Shown here: in pieces, positions 53,312 through 62,516 of the stretch
Position numbering within the stretch: position 1 is the first letter of the stretch
Layout: each line of letters begins with the position of its first letter
From: Hyphomicrobiales bacterium
GTDB taxonomy: Bacteria; Pseudomonadota; Alphaproteobacteria; Rhizobiales; Xanthobacteraceae
DNA: 64,000 bases
Assembly: GCA_009377755.1 (NCBI GenBank)
Contig: WHTM01000009.1
Span: 62,001 to 126,000, forward strand
Direction: 5' to 3'
Translations under genes and position numbers: made by a program
The notes under the pieces: model-generated
Database searches by the model: none
What the model was told of the DNA's origin: nothing
Seen by the model: only the letters and a program-made list of their open reading frames with translations

Positions 53312-55981
53312 TCAAAAATCCTGTTTCGGGCAGTTGCCGCCATGCCTGGCTCTCCCTTCGCGAAGTTCGCATTCGAGCCGGTGCCAGTTGGCGCGAACGC
53401 AGAGTTGCGCGTCAAGGTAGGCCTGCACCGGATGCGACATCCACCAGCTCATCGAGACGAATTCCATCTTGGTTCTGGTCGTGATGAACTGGCGGCACAG
53501 CGGATTGCTTTCAGGATTGACGACCTGTTTTGCCTGCTCGCCGCCGCTGTCGTCCGGAATAAGCTCGTAGACGCGGATCTCGTACAGCCGGTCCTTGCCG
53601 CGAACCGCCGGCCGGTTCTCCGACTCGCCGGCACCGAGCACCGACGTCAGGTAGGCCTCGTGTCCGTCCTCGTGACCGGAGCGGGTCGCCGTCAGGGTGC
53701 GAAGGATGGACAGGAAGCCGTCGAACGGCGTTCGTTCCGCCTCGTCCGGAATAGGCGGTCGGTCCTTGCGCGGCCGCTCGACTTTTTCCGATTTGGTCGG
53801 CTCGTTGACGATGCGGATGACGACCGGATCGAGCTTGAAGTGATAGCGCAGCGCCGCGGCAACGTCGGCGATGGTTGCGAGACCGTCGTTCTCGAAATAG
53901 CCGCCGTCGACCACCTTGTCGCGCAAGTTGCCGGTCCGGTCGCGCAGATTCCCCTGCGGCGAGATGAGCGGGAACCGCGCACTCATGGTCGCCGCCGTCG
54001 AGAGGCGGATGTCGATCGGGCGCTCCTCGGGAATGGCCTCCGCCTTGCCGGCCTGCGCCAGCACGTGCTTCGGATCGGGATCGTCCGGCAACGGCATGCG
54101 GCCGAAGTCGTTGAGATCGTATGCAAACGGCAGCAGCGTTTGATCCTCGTTCTGTTCGCCGTCATAGCGGTCTCCCATCGGGACGTCCGACACGATGATG
54201 CGCCGCCCGGTGGAGACCGATGTGCCGTTGATGAACAGGAGTGGAATCCACGCCTTGGCCCTTTCCGGCGCCGGATGCCAGCCGAAGCGGCGGCACAGCC
54301 CCTTGCCCTCGGTGTCCGGGCAGTTGGCGGGCGCCTCGTCGCGGGTGATCGCGTGGTAGCGGCGTTCGAAGGCCTGCTCCAGCAGCGCGGCGCGGTCGAC
54401 CCAATAGGCCTTGCGTGTGATTGGATCGACGGACGGAAATGCATCGCGGTAGGCAACGCCGATCAACACCGGCGAGAGAAAGTCGCCCGCGAGCAGGAGC
54501 TGGAAGCAGTCGCGCCACGAGTAGGTCGGATTGGCATACTCCCGCAGCAGGCCGGCGCGGGTCTCCGCGCTGCCACGGATACCGCGGAACCACGCAAGCT
54601 GTTCGGCGCGCGCCTGGCACGGCGGCGCATCGGGCCTGCCGCGCTCGACCGCATCACTCATGGCCGCGCGCATCACGACCGCGCCGAGCGAACTGCCCGA
54701 CACGGTCGACATCGCGAAGATGCGATTCCGGACATTGTCGTACTGGGCGCGGCCTACCGTATCGGTGCCGACATCGATCAGGGCACCAACCACCGTCGCC
54801 GTCAGGAATGCCGCCCGGCTGGCGCCGCCGGAGCCGGCAATCAGGATCGGACGCGGGCAGGTCCTGCCCGACTCGGTCGAGCAGTCGTTCGCGATCCGCC
54901 AGCGTGAAACGGCTTCGGACAGACCGATCTGCCGGGTCTCCCCGGTCGCCGGAGAGACCGCTACACCGTCGGGCTTGAGGGTCCGCACGTCATGGTAGCC
55001 GTCGACAAACAGCAGCAGCGCAGCCGAGATCAGCACCAGCGCCAGAAGGAACGGCGTGTTCTTGCGGTGCGACCACATCGCGATCTCGCCAAGTGCAAGG
55101 ACGATGCCGCCGAACAGAAGCGGGGCCATCATCACGCGCGGAAGTGTCTCCGACACCGCGTGCGGTGCGCTGATGGCCAGCACGAACGCAGTGGTCACGG
55201 CGACCGCGAGGCTGGCCAGAATGAGCCGCCACACATCACGCAGATCGTCGAACTGAAAGAACGCCGGCCGCAACGGCACCGGAAGCAGCGACGCCAGCAG
55301 GATCGGCTCTTCGCCGCCCGCCTGACCGGCAGCCGTCAGCAACCGGGCCCTCAGCGGCCGGCGTCCCCAGACGGCCAGCAGATAGACGGCGGCAGTTGCG
55401 ATGGTCGCGATCCAGAGGCGATCCGCAAGCCGAACCGCTTCCGCCGCCTCGACGAGCCCGGCTTTCGCGGCTTCGAGGTTGGCATGCGCGCGGTGGATCG
55501 CCAGCACCACCCAGCCGAAAACGGCGAGCCCGAGCAGCCGCGGAATAAGCAGAGCGGGATCGTGATAGAGCGCGCGAAGTTCGGCACGCCGGAGATCGCC
55601 GAGTGCGCCTGGACAATGGGCATCCGCGACCCAGTCGTCGTTCAGCAACGCCCGCCGCGCCGACGCGTGGACGATCAGTGCCCAGGTGAACAGGAGCAGA
55701 AAGAAGAGCCCCCATTGCAGGGTGCTGAGCCCGAGGTCCGCGAACAGATCACGCGCCTGCGCGGTGCCCGCCAGCAATGCCCCGCCGCCGAGCGCGCTGA
55801 TCGCCGCGATCCGGCTGACCCAGAGAACACGCGCCCACCGCCAGGCGGCCCGGCAGAACGACGCGGCATTTCTGCGCCAGCATCCTGGGCTCACCAGGCA
55901 GGCGCCGGCCCGCCGCAGCCAGGCGAGCAACCACGCCAATCCGTGCATGATCCACTGCCGGCCCGAGTCGATGATCGACAT
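53312..55981 (-). CDS. Large membrane-embedded patatin-like protein
   Basis: This 889-residue protein has about eight hydrophobic segments in its first 350 residues (for example WGLFFLLLFTWALIV and MMAPLLFGGIVLALGEIAMW). The second half is a patatin-type lipase domain: oxyanion-like GSGGASRAAF (about 380), nucleophile elbow VSGSSLGAV (GxSxG, about 435) and the DGG of KVVDGGYFENDG (about 675). A Ser-Asp dyad is therefore complete. It may deacylate membrane lipids. Loops after the elbow are longer than in standard patatins. No partner gene is adjacent. Function beyond lipid hydrolysis is inference. Confidence 0.8.
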   Translation of the reverse strand: MSIIDSGRQWIMHGLAWLLAWLRRAGACLVSPGCWRRNAASFCRAAWRWARVLWVSRIAAISALGGGALLAGTAQARDLFADLGLSTLQWGLFFLLLFTWALIVHASARRALLNDDWVADAHCPGALGDLRRAELRALYHDPALLIPRLLGLAVFGWVVLAIHRAHANLEAAKAGLVEAAEAVRLADRLWIATIATAAVYLLAVWGRRPLRARLLTAAGQAGGEEPILLASLLPVPLRPAFFQFDDLRDVWRLILASLAVAVTTAFVLAISAPHAVSETLPRVMMAPLLFGGIVLALGEIAMWSHRKNTPFLLALVLISAALLLFVDGYHDVRTLKPDGVAVSPATGETRQIGLSEAVSRWRIANDCSTESGRTCPRPILIAGSGGASRAAFLTATVVGALIDVGTDTVGRAQYDNVRNRIFAMSTVSGSSLGAVVMRAAMSDAVERGRPDAPPCQARAEQLAWFRGIRGSAETRAGLLREYANPTYSWRDCFQLLLAGDFLSPVLIGVAYRDAFPSVDPITRKAYWVDRAALLEQAFERRYHAITRDEAPANCPDTEGKGLCRRFGWHPAPERAKAWIPLLFINGTSVSTGRRIIVSDVPMGDRYDGEQNEDQTLLPFAYDLNDFGRMPLPDDPDPKHVLAQAGKAEAIPEERPIDIRLSTAATMSARFPLISPQGNLRDRTGNLRDKVVDGGYFENDGLATIADVAAALRYHFKLDPVVIRIVNEPTKSEKVERPRKDRPPIPDEAERTPFDGFLSILRTLTATRSGHEDGHEAYLTSVLGAGESENRPAVRGKDRLYEIRVYELIPDDSGGEQAKQVVNPESNPLCRQFITTRTKMEFVSMSWWMSHPVQAYLDAQLCVRANWHRLECELREGRARHGGNCPKQDF

Positions 55982-56104
55982 GCGATCCCCCCGCGCCCTG
56001 ACGACAGCGCGCCGGGGCGGACAACAACCTACAATTGCAACAGAGCCATTCCATAAAGATCAAGCGAACTTCGGATTCGGGGCACAGTCGGCGTCGTGGC
56101 CACG

Positions 56105-57082
56105 CTAAGCCGCGAGCCGCGCGCGGTCATGCGGTGCGTCGTAGGTCACGGGCGTACCCTTCGGAATGATGCCGGTCGGGTTGACCCTGGGGTTGGACCA
56201 ATAGCCGCGAATATAGTAGCGCGCGTTCACCGTGCCGGCGACGCCGGGCACCTGGTACAAACTCGCGCATGTAGTTGTTGAGGTTCGGATAGTCGGCGAG
56301 CCGCTGCCGATTGCACTTGAACAGCGAGAAATAGACGACGTCGAAGCGCAGCAGTGTCGGGAACAGGCGCCAGTCGGCTTCCGTGATCTGCCGCCCGACA
56401 AGGTAGCGTTGCCGACCGAGCCGCGCTTCCAACTCGTCGAGCGCCGCGAACAGATTCGCGTAAGCCCCATCGTAGCTCTCCTGCGACTTGGCGAAACCGC
56501 AGCGATAGACGCCGTTGTTGACATTGGCATAGACGAAATCATTGACCTTATCGATCTCGGCGCGCAGCGGCGCCGGGTAGAAATCCACATCGTTGCCGGC
56601 GACGCTGGCGAACTCGCTGTTGAGCATGCGGATGATTTCCGACGACTCGTTGTTGACCACTCGCTTCTCGGTCTTGTCCCACAGTGTCGGCACGTGACCT
56701 TGCCGGTGTAGCGCGGGTTGCTCGCGCTGTACGCTTGATGCAGATAGCGGAAGCCGTTGATCGTGTCGGGAATGCAATCCGGACACGTCGGATCGTTGTC
56801 GAACTCCCAGCCGTTGATGCGCCTACCGGGAATGGCGTGTGTGATGCTGATCGCGCTCTCGAGCCCTTTGAGCACGCGATAGATCATGGTCCGGTGCGCC
56901 CAGGGACAGTTGTGCGCCACGTAGAGGTGATAGCGTCCCGCTTCGGCCGGAAAGCCCGACGATCCGTCCTTGCTGACGCGGTCGCGGAAGCGACTGTCGA
57001 CGCGGGCGAAAGCGCCGTCCTTGGCCATTTCGGCCGGCGGATTGTCCTGCGGATGCCATTGCCCGTCGATCAGCATGCCCAT
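56105..57082 (-). pseudogene. Xi-class glutathione S-transferase (glutathionyl-hydroquinone reductase), two frameshifts
   Basis: The start at 57,082 (after AAGGAG) gives MGMLIDGQWHPQDNPPAEMA. The Xi-class catalytic motif VAHNCPWAHRTM is intact. Near 56,694 the frame shifts (one base missing in GTCAC-GTGCCG), continuing as LWDKTEKRVVNNESSEIIRM in another frame. Near 56,259 one extra T (GAGTTTGTAC) restores the first frame for VPGVAGTVNARYYIRGYWSN. The total length of about 326 codons is normal. Such enzymes reduce glutathionyl-hydroquinones. Two compensating shifts mean a dead gene or an error in the assembly. Confidence 0.8.
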
Positions 57083-57227
57083 GGGTGGCTCCTTCCATTC
57101 GCATCCGGAACGTTGCCATAGGGAGACTGAGGACGGCAACCTTTCGGCCGTCGATTGGAGCCACGCGCGATCACTGCTACAGCGACGACGGCAGCGCCAG
57201 CGGAAGCCCAGCACAAGGCGGAAAAAC

Positions 57228-58370
57228 ATGCGCAGAAGCAGCGAGAGAATCCTCACCACCCATGTCGGCAACCTGCCCGGGCGGCATGAATTTTCCGGCG
57301 ACGTCTGGCAGGACGAGCGCCGCTTGCGCGAGGCCGTCGCGAGCATCGTCAAGCTTCAGTTGGACACCGGCCTCGACGTCATCAACGAGGGCGAGTTCAC
57401 CAAGGGCGGCGACTGGCTCACCTATATCGACGGCCGGCTCGGCGGCTTCAAGGTGTGCTCGACGGAAGGCGAAGTTCCGATCGTCGCGCAGGGCAGGGAC
57501 CGTGAAGTGTTCGCCGACTTCTACAAGGACGCGACCGCGCGCGGCACGCTGTTCTACGCGCCGACCCACATCTCGCCCGGCCGTCGGAAGAACTGGCTGT
57601 GCACCGGGCCGATCACCTATCAGGCGCAGGTCCCGCTGCACCGCGAGCTCGACGTGTTCCGGTCAGCCCCACCTGCCGGTGCCGAGCTGTTCTTCACCAC
57701 CACCGCGCCGGCGAGTTTCGAGCCTTATCACCGCAACGCGTACTACCGCAGCGAGGAGGAGTTCGTATTCGCCTTCGCCGAGGCGATGCGCACCGAATAC
57801 GAAATGATCGCCGCGGCAGGTTTCTTGGTTCAGGTCGACGATGCTTGGCTGGTGGCGCTGTGGGACCGCATCGGCATCGCGATGGGACTGGAGAATTTCC
57901 GCAAGCGCAGCCTGCTGCGCGTCGAGGCGCTCAACCACGCGCTCGCCAACGTGCCGGAGGACAAGGTCCGTTACCACCTGTGCTGGGGCAGTTGGCACGG
58001 ACCGCACGCCTTCGACATTCCGCTCGCCGACGTGGTCGACATCATGCTGCGGGTGAAGGCCCAAGCGTATCTGATCGAGGGCGCGAACGCGCGCCATGAA
58101 CACGAACACGCCGTCTGGGAAACGGTGCGCCTGCCGGAGGGGAAGATTCTCGTACCGGGCGTGGTGACCCATTCGACCGACGTGATCGAGCACCCGATGC
58201 TGGTGGCACAGCGCATCCAGCGTTTCGCCAAGCTGGTCGGCAAGGAGAACGTGATCGCCGGCGCCGACTGCGGCTTCGGTGACCGCAGCCACCCACAGAT
58301 TGCCTGGGCGAAGCTGAAGTCGCTGGTTGACGGGGCGGAGATGGCGTCGAAAGCGCTATGGAAGCACTAA
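57228..58370 (+). CDS. MetE C-terminal-domain-like protein, second paralogue
   Basis: The start at 57,228 gives MRRSSERILTTHVGNLPGRH and 380 residues. Like the gene at 20,992 it lacks the N-terminal MetE half but keeps the likely zinc ligands: His/Cys in YHLCWGSWHGPHAF, Glu in the EGANARHEHE region and Cys in AGADCGFG. The two paralogues share long blocks such as HPMLVAQRIQRFAKLVG against HPELVAQRLVRLANIVG. It is divergent from the broken GST gene. Its methyl donor and acceptor are not known; no transporter or dioxygenase lies next to this copy. Confidence 0.85.
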   Translation: MRRSSERILTTHVGNLPGRHEFSGDVWQDERRLREAVASIVKLQLDTGLDVINEGEFTKGGDWLTYIDGRLGGFKVCSTEGEVPIVAQGRDREVFADFYKDATARGTLFYAPTHISPGRRKNWLCTGPITYQAQVPLHRELDVFRSAPPAGAELFFTTTAPASFEPYHRNAYYRSEEEFVFAFAEAMRTEYEMIAAAGFLVQVDDAWLVALWDRIGIAMGLENFRKRSLLRVEALNHALANVPEDKVRYHLCWGSWHGPHAFDIPLADVVDIMLRVKAQAYLIEGANARHEHEHAVWETVRLPEGKILVPGVVTHSTDVIEHPMLVAQRIQRFAKLVGKENVIAGADCGFGDRSHPQIAWAKLKSLVDGAEMASKALWKH

Positions 58371-58434
58371 GATTCCGTAGCGTCGGTTAAGCGCAGCAAA
58401 GCTCACCCTTGAAGAAAACGCCGAGTCGCCCGCC

Positions 58435-59280
58435 TCAATCCCAGGCGCCGACGCGCCCCATCGCGTTGGCGATGCGGCCGTTGGCGCGCTTGAGCGCGGC
58501 AATGCGCGCCATCTCGGGCTCGCTCAGCGTGAAGTCGAACACCTGAAAGTTCTCCGCGATGCGCTGCGGGTTCGACGAGCGCGGGATCGGGATGATGTCG
58601 CCGTGCTGGACCAGCCACCGCAGCGCGACCTGCGCGATCGTGCGGCCCTTGCTGCACGCGATCTCGGCGAGGACGGAATCGCCGAACAGCCGTCCGCGGC
58701 CGAGCGGGCAGTAGGCGGTGACGATCATTCCGTGGCGGCGGCATGCGGCCAGGAGCTTGGTCTGGTCGAGATAGGGATGAACCTCGATCTGGTTGGTGAC
58801 CAGCGGCTCTTGGTAAAGCTCTTGGCAAAGCGAGATCGCCTGATCGAGCAGCACCGTCGTGAAATTCGCCACGCCGATGTGGCGCGTCAGTCCCTGCCGC
58901 TTCATCTTCACCAGCGCGCCGATGGTTTCCTTCAGCGGGATGTCCGGGTTCGGCCAGTGGATCAGCAGCAGATCGACCTGGTCGACGCGGAGCGTCCGCA
59001 GGCTCTCGTTGGTGGAGCGCTCGAAATCGTCGGCGCGCAGATATTCGTGCGAGACCTTGGTGGTGAGGAAAATATCGCCGCGCGGCATGCCGGAGGCGCG
59101 GATGCCGTCGCCGACGCCGCGTTCGGTGCCGTATTTCCAGGCGGTGTCGATGTGGCGGTAGCCGGCCTCGAGCGCCGCCGCGACGGCTTCCGCCGCGCGG
59201 CCGCCGAGCATCGAGGTGCCGAAGCCGATGGCGGGGATCGCGGCGCCGTGGGCGGTGAGGATGGGGGAGGATGATTCCAT
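58435..59280 (-). CDS. Aldo/keto reductase
   Basis: The 281-residue TIM-barrel protein has the AKR catalytic tetrad: Asp and Tyr in HIDTAWKYGTE, Lys in FLTTKVS, and His in LLIHWPNPD. The NADPH-binding IPIPRSSNPQRIAENFQVF segment near the C-terminus is present. It most likely reduces small aldehydes or ketones such as methylglyoxal or diketogluconate-type compounds. The start MESSSPILTAHGAAIPAIGF fits the family. Confidence 0.93.
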   Translation of the reverse strand: MESSSPILTAHGAAIPAIGFGTSMLGGRAAEAVAAALEAGYRHIDTAWKYGTERGVGDGIRASGMPRGDIFLTTKVSHEYLRADDFERSTNESLRTLRVDQVDLLLIHWPNPDIPLKETIGALVKMKRQGLTRHIGVANFTTVLLDQAISLCQELYQEPLVTNQIEVHPYLDQTKLLAACRRHGMIVTAYCPLGRGRLFGDSVLAEIACSKGRTIAQVALRWLVQHGDIIPIPRSSNPQRIAENFQVFDFTLSEPEMARIAALKRANGRIANAMGRVGAWD

Positions 59281-59320
59281 CGCAAGAACAATGAATGCTG
59301 TCTGCCCAAATTTCCAGAGC

Positions 59321-59526
59321 CGTCATCCCCGCGAATGCGGGGGAACCAGTACGCCGTGCGGTAGCGGGTCGCGGCAAGCGCCTCGGATTACTGGGTCCCG
59401 CCTTCGCGGGGACGACACCGAGCCCTGCGGGGCGCCCCACCCGAGGGGCGTCTCATGAGCGTCGCGAGACGTCACCTCGCGCGCCGCGTGTCCCTCTCCC
59501 CTGCGGCCCCTTGAGGGAGAGGGGAC
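59321..59526. repeat. Palindromic intergenic repeats between aldo/keto reductase and PilZ genes
   Basis: CCCCGCGAATGCGGGGG (about 59,326-59,342) faces CCGCCTTCGCGGGGACGA (about 59,398-59,415), the same arrangement as 4,645-4,725. A second inverted pair CCCTCTCCC and GGGAGAGGGG lies at 59,490-59,526. The 290-bp gap holds no gene. Confidence 0.7.
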
Positions 59527-59570
59527 TCATGGTGAGACCTTGCGAAGTCACCAGCCGCTACCGCCGCCGC

Positions 59571-60188
59571 CTATTCCGCACTCATGTTGTCTTCGAGGAA
59601 GTCCGGATGCTGCAGCCGGGTGAACTCGATCGCGAAGCCTTCGTCGAGATAGCGGACCACGCGGCCCGTCACCTTGCCGACGGTCACCAGCGCGCCGATC
59701 GGCGGCCGCTGGTCGGTGGCGATGCCGGCGCCCGATTCCGACATGTCGATAATGCGGCACGAGAGATTGACGCCGTTCGGCATCACCAGCCGCGCCGCCG
59801 ACTTGCGCGGCGTGAAGCGGCCGTGGCGGCGATCTTCCGGCATGTTGAGGATGTGCCGGTTGGCGAGCCAGGTGAGCTGCGCGGCGAGCTTGTCGCGTTT
59901 GCGCGCAGTCGCCGAGATCGTCATGGCGAATCCATTCTCGAACGTGCGCGTAACGACTCCCTCAAGCCGGCCGAGGTGGTCCACATAGGCTACCACGCGT
60001 TCGCTGATCGCGCCCGCGACCGGCGCAACCAGCGCCATGCCGCCCGGCGACATGTCGGAGACCTGGCAGGGAAATTCGCGCCGGTCCGCCAGCATGTAGC
60101 GGCCGAGCAGATTGACGCGCACGCGCTGGAAGCGCCGCCGCTCGTCGGTCAGCGGGAACAGCCTGGATTTCGATTGTGGTAGAGCCAC
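59571..60188 (-). CDS. Tandem PilZ-domain protein
   Basis: The 205-residue protein carries two PilZ-type domains. The first has RRRFQRVRVNLLGRYML and DMSPGGMALVAPV; the second has DRRHGRFTPRKSAARLVM and DMSESGAGIATDQ. In the PilZ family RxxxR and D/NxSxxG bind cyclic di-GMP. The first domain fits both; the second fits the DxSxxG part well and has a modified RxxxR (RRHGRF). It could be a c-di-GMP effector for motility or surface growth. It is 82 bp from the repeat half at 60,277. Confidence 0.88.
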   Translation of the reverse strand: MALPQSKSRLFPLTDERRRFQRVRVNLLGRYMLADRREFPCQVSDMSPGGMALVAPVAGAISERVVAYVDHLGRLEGVVTRTFENGFAMTISATARKRDKLAAQLTWLANRHILNMPEDRRHGRFTPRKSAARLVMPNGVNLSCRIIDMSESGAGIATDQRPPIGALVTVGKVTGRVVRYLDEGFAIEFTRLQHPDFLEDNMSAE

Positions 60189-60276
60189 GCCGCAGGACCT
60201 GTCGTCAGGTGGTCCGCCAGCCTAGCCGCCGACGCTTAATGGTCCGTTAGCCGTTTGCCCGGAATGCGGCGGGGCG

Positions 60277-60297
60277 AACTTCTGAACTACCACACTA
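60277..60297. repeat. Half copy of the GTTCAGAAGTTC repeat
   Basis: GAACTTCTGAACTACCACAC matches the right arm of the repeat at 42,746-42,818 with one change. It lies directly next to the end of the PAS gene, as the other copy lies at the end of the ATP-grasp gene. Confidence 0.65.
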
Positions 60298-60299
60298 AA

Positions 60300-60884
60300 T
60301 TAGCGTCGGCCGCCGTCATATACGACGAAGCCGTGGAGCAGCCGCCCGGCGCGATGCGGCAGCGGCAGCGGCGATGCGCCGGCGGGCTCGTCCGTGAGCC
60401 CGGTGTGCCGCAGGCTTCCGAGCGAGAGCGCCGCGACAGAGATCGACCCCAGCCAGTAGGGCGGGGTCACCGGTGCCAGCACGCCGATCATGCGCGTATC
60501 GGTGCGTCCGTGATGACGCAGCGGCAGCAGCAGCAGTTCGAGCTCCGCCGCGCTGCCATCGTCGGTATGTGCGATTACGCCGGCGATGGTCGCCATCAAT
60601 TCGTTGCGGACGATGCCGATCAGGTCGTCGATCTGACCACGGCTGCCGTGGCTGAACAGGCCGGTGAAGTCCTCGCCTTTGAGCTCGCGGCAGAATAGGG
60701 CGCAGACGCGGGTTCCGGCGAGGCGGACAGCGAGATCGCCGGCCGGATGGCTGCCGAGTAGGAAGGTATCGGCCAGTACGTGCCGGATATCGGTCGGATC
60801 GATCTCCGCACGCTCCGGTGCGAGGCGCGTCCCCCGGCTATCGTTCCAGTAATCATAGAGGTCCCTGGTGGAGGCATGCTTCAT
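60300..60884 (-). CDS. PAS-domain protein (PAS_5 type)
   Basis: The start at 60,884 gives MKHASTRDLYDYWNDSRGTR and 194 residues. The pattern LYDYWNDSRGTRLAPERAEI followed by DPTDIRHVLADTFLL is typical of the PAS_5 family of Hyphomicrobiales. It has no catalytic output domain, so it probably senses or docks through protein contacts. The ligand is unknown. It follows a 233-bp gap with no gene before the rhomboid gene, and the neighbouring PilZ gene is on the same strand. Confidence 0.82.
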   Translation of the reverse strand: MKHASTRDLYDYWNDSRGTRLAPERAEIDPTDIRHVLADTFLLGSHPAGDLAVRLAGTRVCALFCRELKGEDFTGLFSHGSRGQIDDLIGIVRNELMATIAGVIAHTDDGSAAELELLLLPLRHHGRTDTRMIGVLAPVTPPYWLGSISVAALSLGSLRHTGLTDEPAGASPLPLPHRAGRLLHGFVVYDGGRR

Positions 60885-61117
60885 GGCCGCTGATCTCGTC
60901 CTTGGACACATCATCTGCCCCATCCGTCCCGCATTGGGACGGATGGGGATGGGTCTTGCTCGGCGCGAAGACAAGGGAGCAGGGCGCATGCCTGCGGCCG
61001 CGGATGGGCGGCGGAGGGGCGGGGTAAAATGCAGTTAAGGTTATCGGCGGCGCGTGGTTGCAGTGTTGCGAAGGCGGGTTCGGGGGCATATTTCGGACAA
61101 CGCGATCAGGTCGACCG

Positions 61118-61861
61118 GTGAACCAGACGTCCGAACCCATTTTCAACGTGCCGCCGGTCGTGATCGGGACGATTGTCGTTCTGGCACTGATCCACGGCCT
61201 GCGTGTGTGGCTGCTGCCGCCCTTTGCCGAGCATGAATTCATCCTGCTATTTGCGTTCATTCCGGCCCGATACGATCCGTCTTTCGTGCTGCCGGGCGGG
61301 CTCCCCGGCGCGACCGGCGCGGAGATCTGGACGTTCGTCACCTATGCGCTGATCCACGCCGATGCGCTGCATCTCGGTTTGAACGCGTTGTGGCTGCTGC
61401 CGTTCGGCAGCGCGCTCGCGCGCCGGCTGGGGGCCGGGCGGTTTCTTGCCTTCTTGGTGGTGACCGCGGCGGCGGGGTCGGGCGCCCACCTCGCGATGCA
61501 TTTCGGCGAGACCTATCCGATGGTCGGCGCTTCGGCGGCGATCTCCGGCACCATGGCGGCCGCCATGCGCTTTGCCTTCCAGCGCGGGGGTCCGCTCAGC
61601 GCCTGGCATTCCCGGGATAACGCCGCCTACCACGTGCCGGCCGTGTCGTTGCTCGGCGCTCTGCGCGACCCGCGGTTTCTCGCGTTCGTCGCCGTCTGGT
61701 TCGGCATCAATGCGGTTTTCGGACTGGGCGGGCTGCAGCTTGACAACGGGCAGACGGTAGCCTGGGAAGCGCATATCGGCGGCTTCGTGGCCGGTCTGCT
61801 GCTGTTCTCACTGTTCGATCCGGTCGAGCGGCGGCGCAGCTACTCGGACACGCAGTACTAA
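61118..61861 (+). CDS. Rhomboid-family intramembrane serine protease
   Basis: The GTG at 61,118 gives VNQTSEPIFNVPPVVIGTIV and 247 residues; an ATG at 61,058 would add 20 non-conserved residues. Rhomboid features are clear: a first helix IGTIVVLALIHGLRVWLL, the L1-loop region, HADALHLGLNALWLLPFGSA, the catalytic Ser in VGASAAISG and the catalytic His in EAHIGGFVAG. It cleaves membrane helices; the target is unknown. Confidence 0.9.
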   Translation: MNQTSEPIFNVPPVVIGTIVVLALIHGLRVWLLPPFAEHEFILLFAFIPARYDPSFVLPGGLPGATGAEIWTFVTYALIHADALHLGLNALWLLPFGSALARRLGAGRFLAFLVVTAAAGSGAHLAMHFGETYPMVGASAAISGTMAAAMRFAFQRGGPLSAWHSRDNAAYHVPAVSLLGALRDPRFLAFVAVWFGINAVFGLGGLQLDNGQTVAWEAHIGGFVAGLLLFSLFDPVERRRSYSDTQY

Positions 61862-62037
61862 CCAATCCGCCATTCCCTGACGTGCGGCCATTCGAAAGCC
61901 GGAATCGGCGTAGAATCTTCGATTTCTGCCGCGTTCTCGGCAACCCAGCCATGCTGCGGCCCGCTGACGGGAACCCGGTACCCGCACCCTTGTTGAAGTC
62001 TCGCCCGTCAGAGGCGAGGAGACTCCGGGAGGCCGCC

Positions 62038-62469
62038 ATGACCGTCAAAGCCATATTGAAGGCCAAGGGCTCCGACGTTGTCACCATCGAGCCCAGCGCC
62101 ACCATCGCCGCGGCCGTGAAGCGGTTGGCCGAGCATCGGATCGGAGCGCTGGTCGTCCATGGTCCCGACAAGCGTGTGGTCGGCATCATCTCGGAGCGCG
62201 ATATCGTGTTCGTGCTGGCCGAGCGTGGGGCCGGCATCCTCGGCGACCCGGTCAGCCAGGTCATGACCCGGAAGGTCGTGAGTTGCGGTCTGGCGGAAAC
62301 GGTTTCGTCCGTGATGGAGCGCATGACGGCCGGCAAGTTCCGGCATGTGCCCGTGATCGAAGAAAATCGGCTGGCCGGGATCATCTCGATCGGCGACGTG
62401 GTCAAGCACCGGCTGGGCGAGATCGAAAGAGAGACCGCCGCATTGCGCGACTACATTCTGACGGCGTGA
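62038..62469 (+). CDS. CBS-domain protein
   Basis: The start at 62,038 follows GGGAGG and gives MTVKAILKAKGSDVVTIEPS and 143 residues. Two CBS motifs form one Bateman module (about 5-65 and 70-130): DKRVVGIISERDIVFVLAE and ENRLAGIISIGDVVKHRLGE. Such stand-alone modules bind adenine nucleotides and regulate partners. It lies between the rhomboid and the RssA-like patatin genes, the common order in this group. The partner is unknown. Confidence 0.92.
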   Translation: MTVKAILKAKGSDVVTIEPSATIAAAVKRLAEHRIGALVVHGPDKRVVGIISERDIVFVLAERGAGILGDPVSQVMTRKVVSCGLAETVSSVMERMTAGKFRHVPVIEENRLAGIISIGDVVKHRLGEIERETAALRDYILTA

Positions 62470-62516
62470 TGCGGCCAGCAGTGGCGCATGATCTTTTTCG
62501 CAAAGCGATCACGCGG

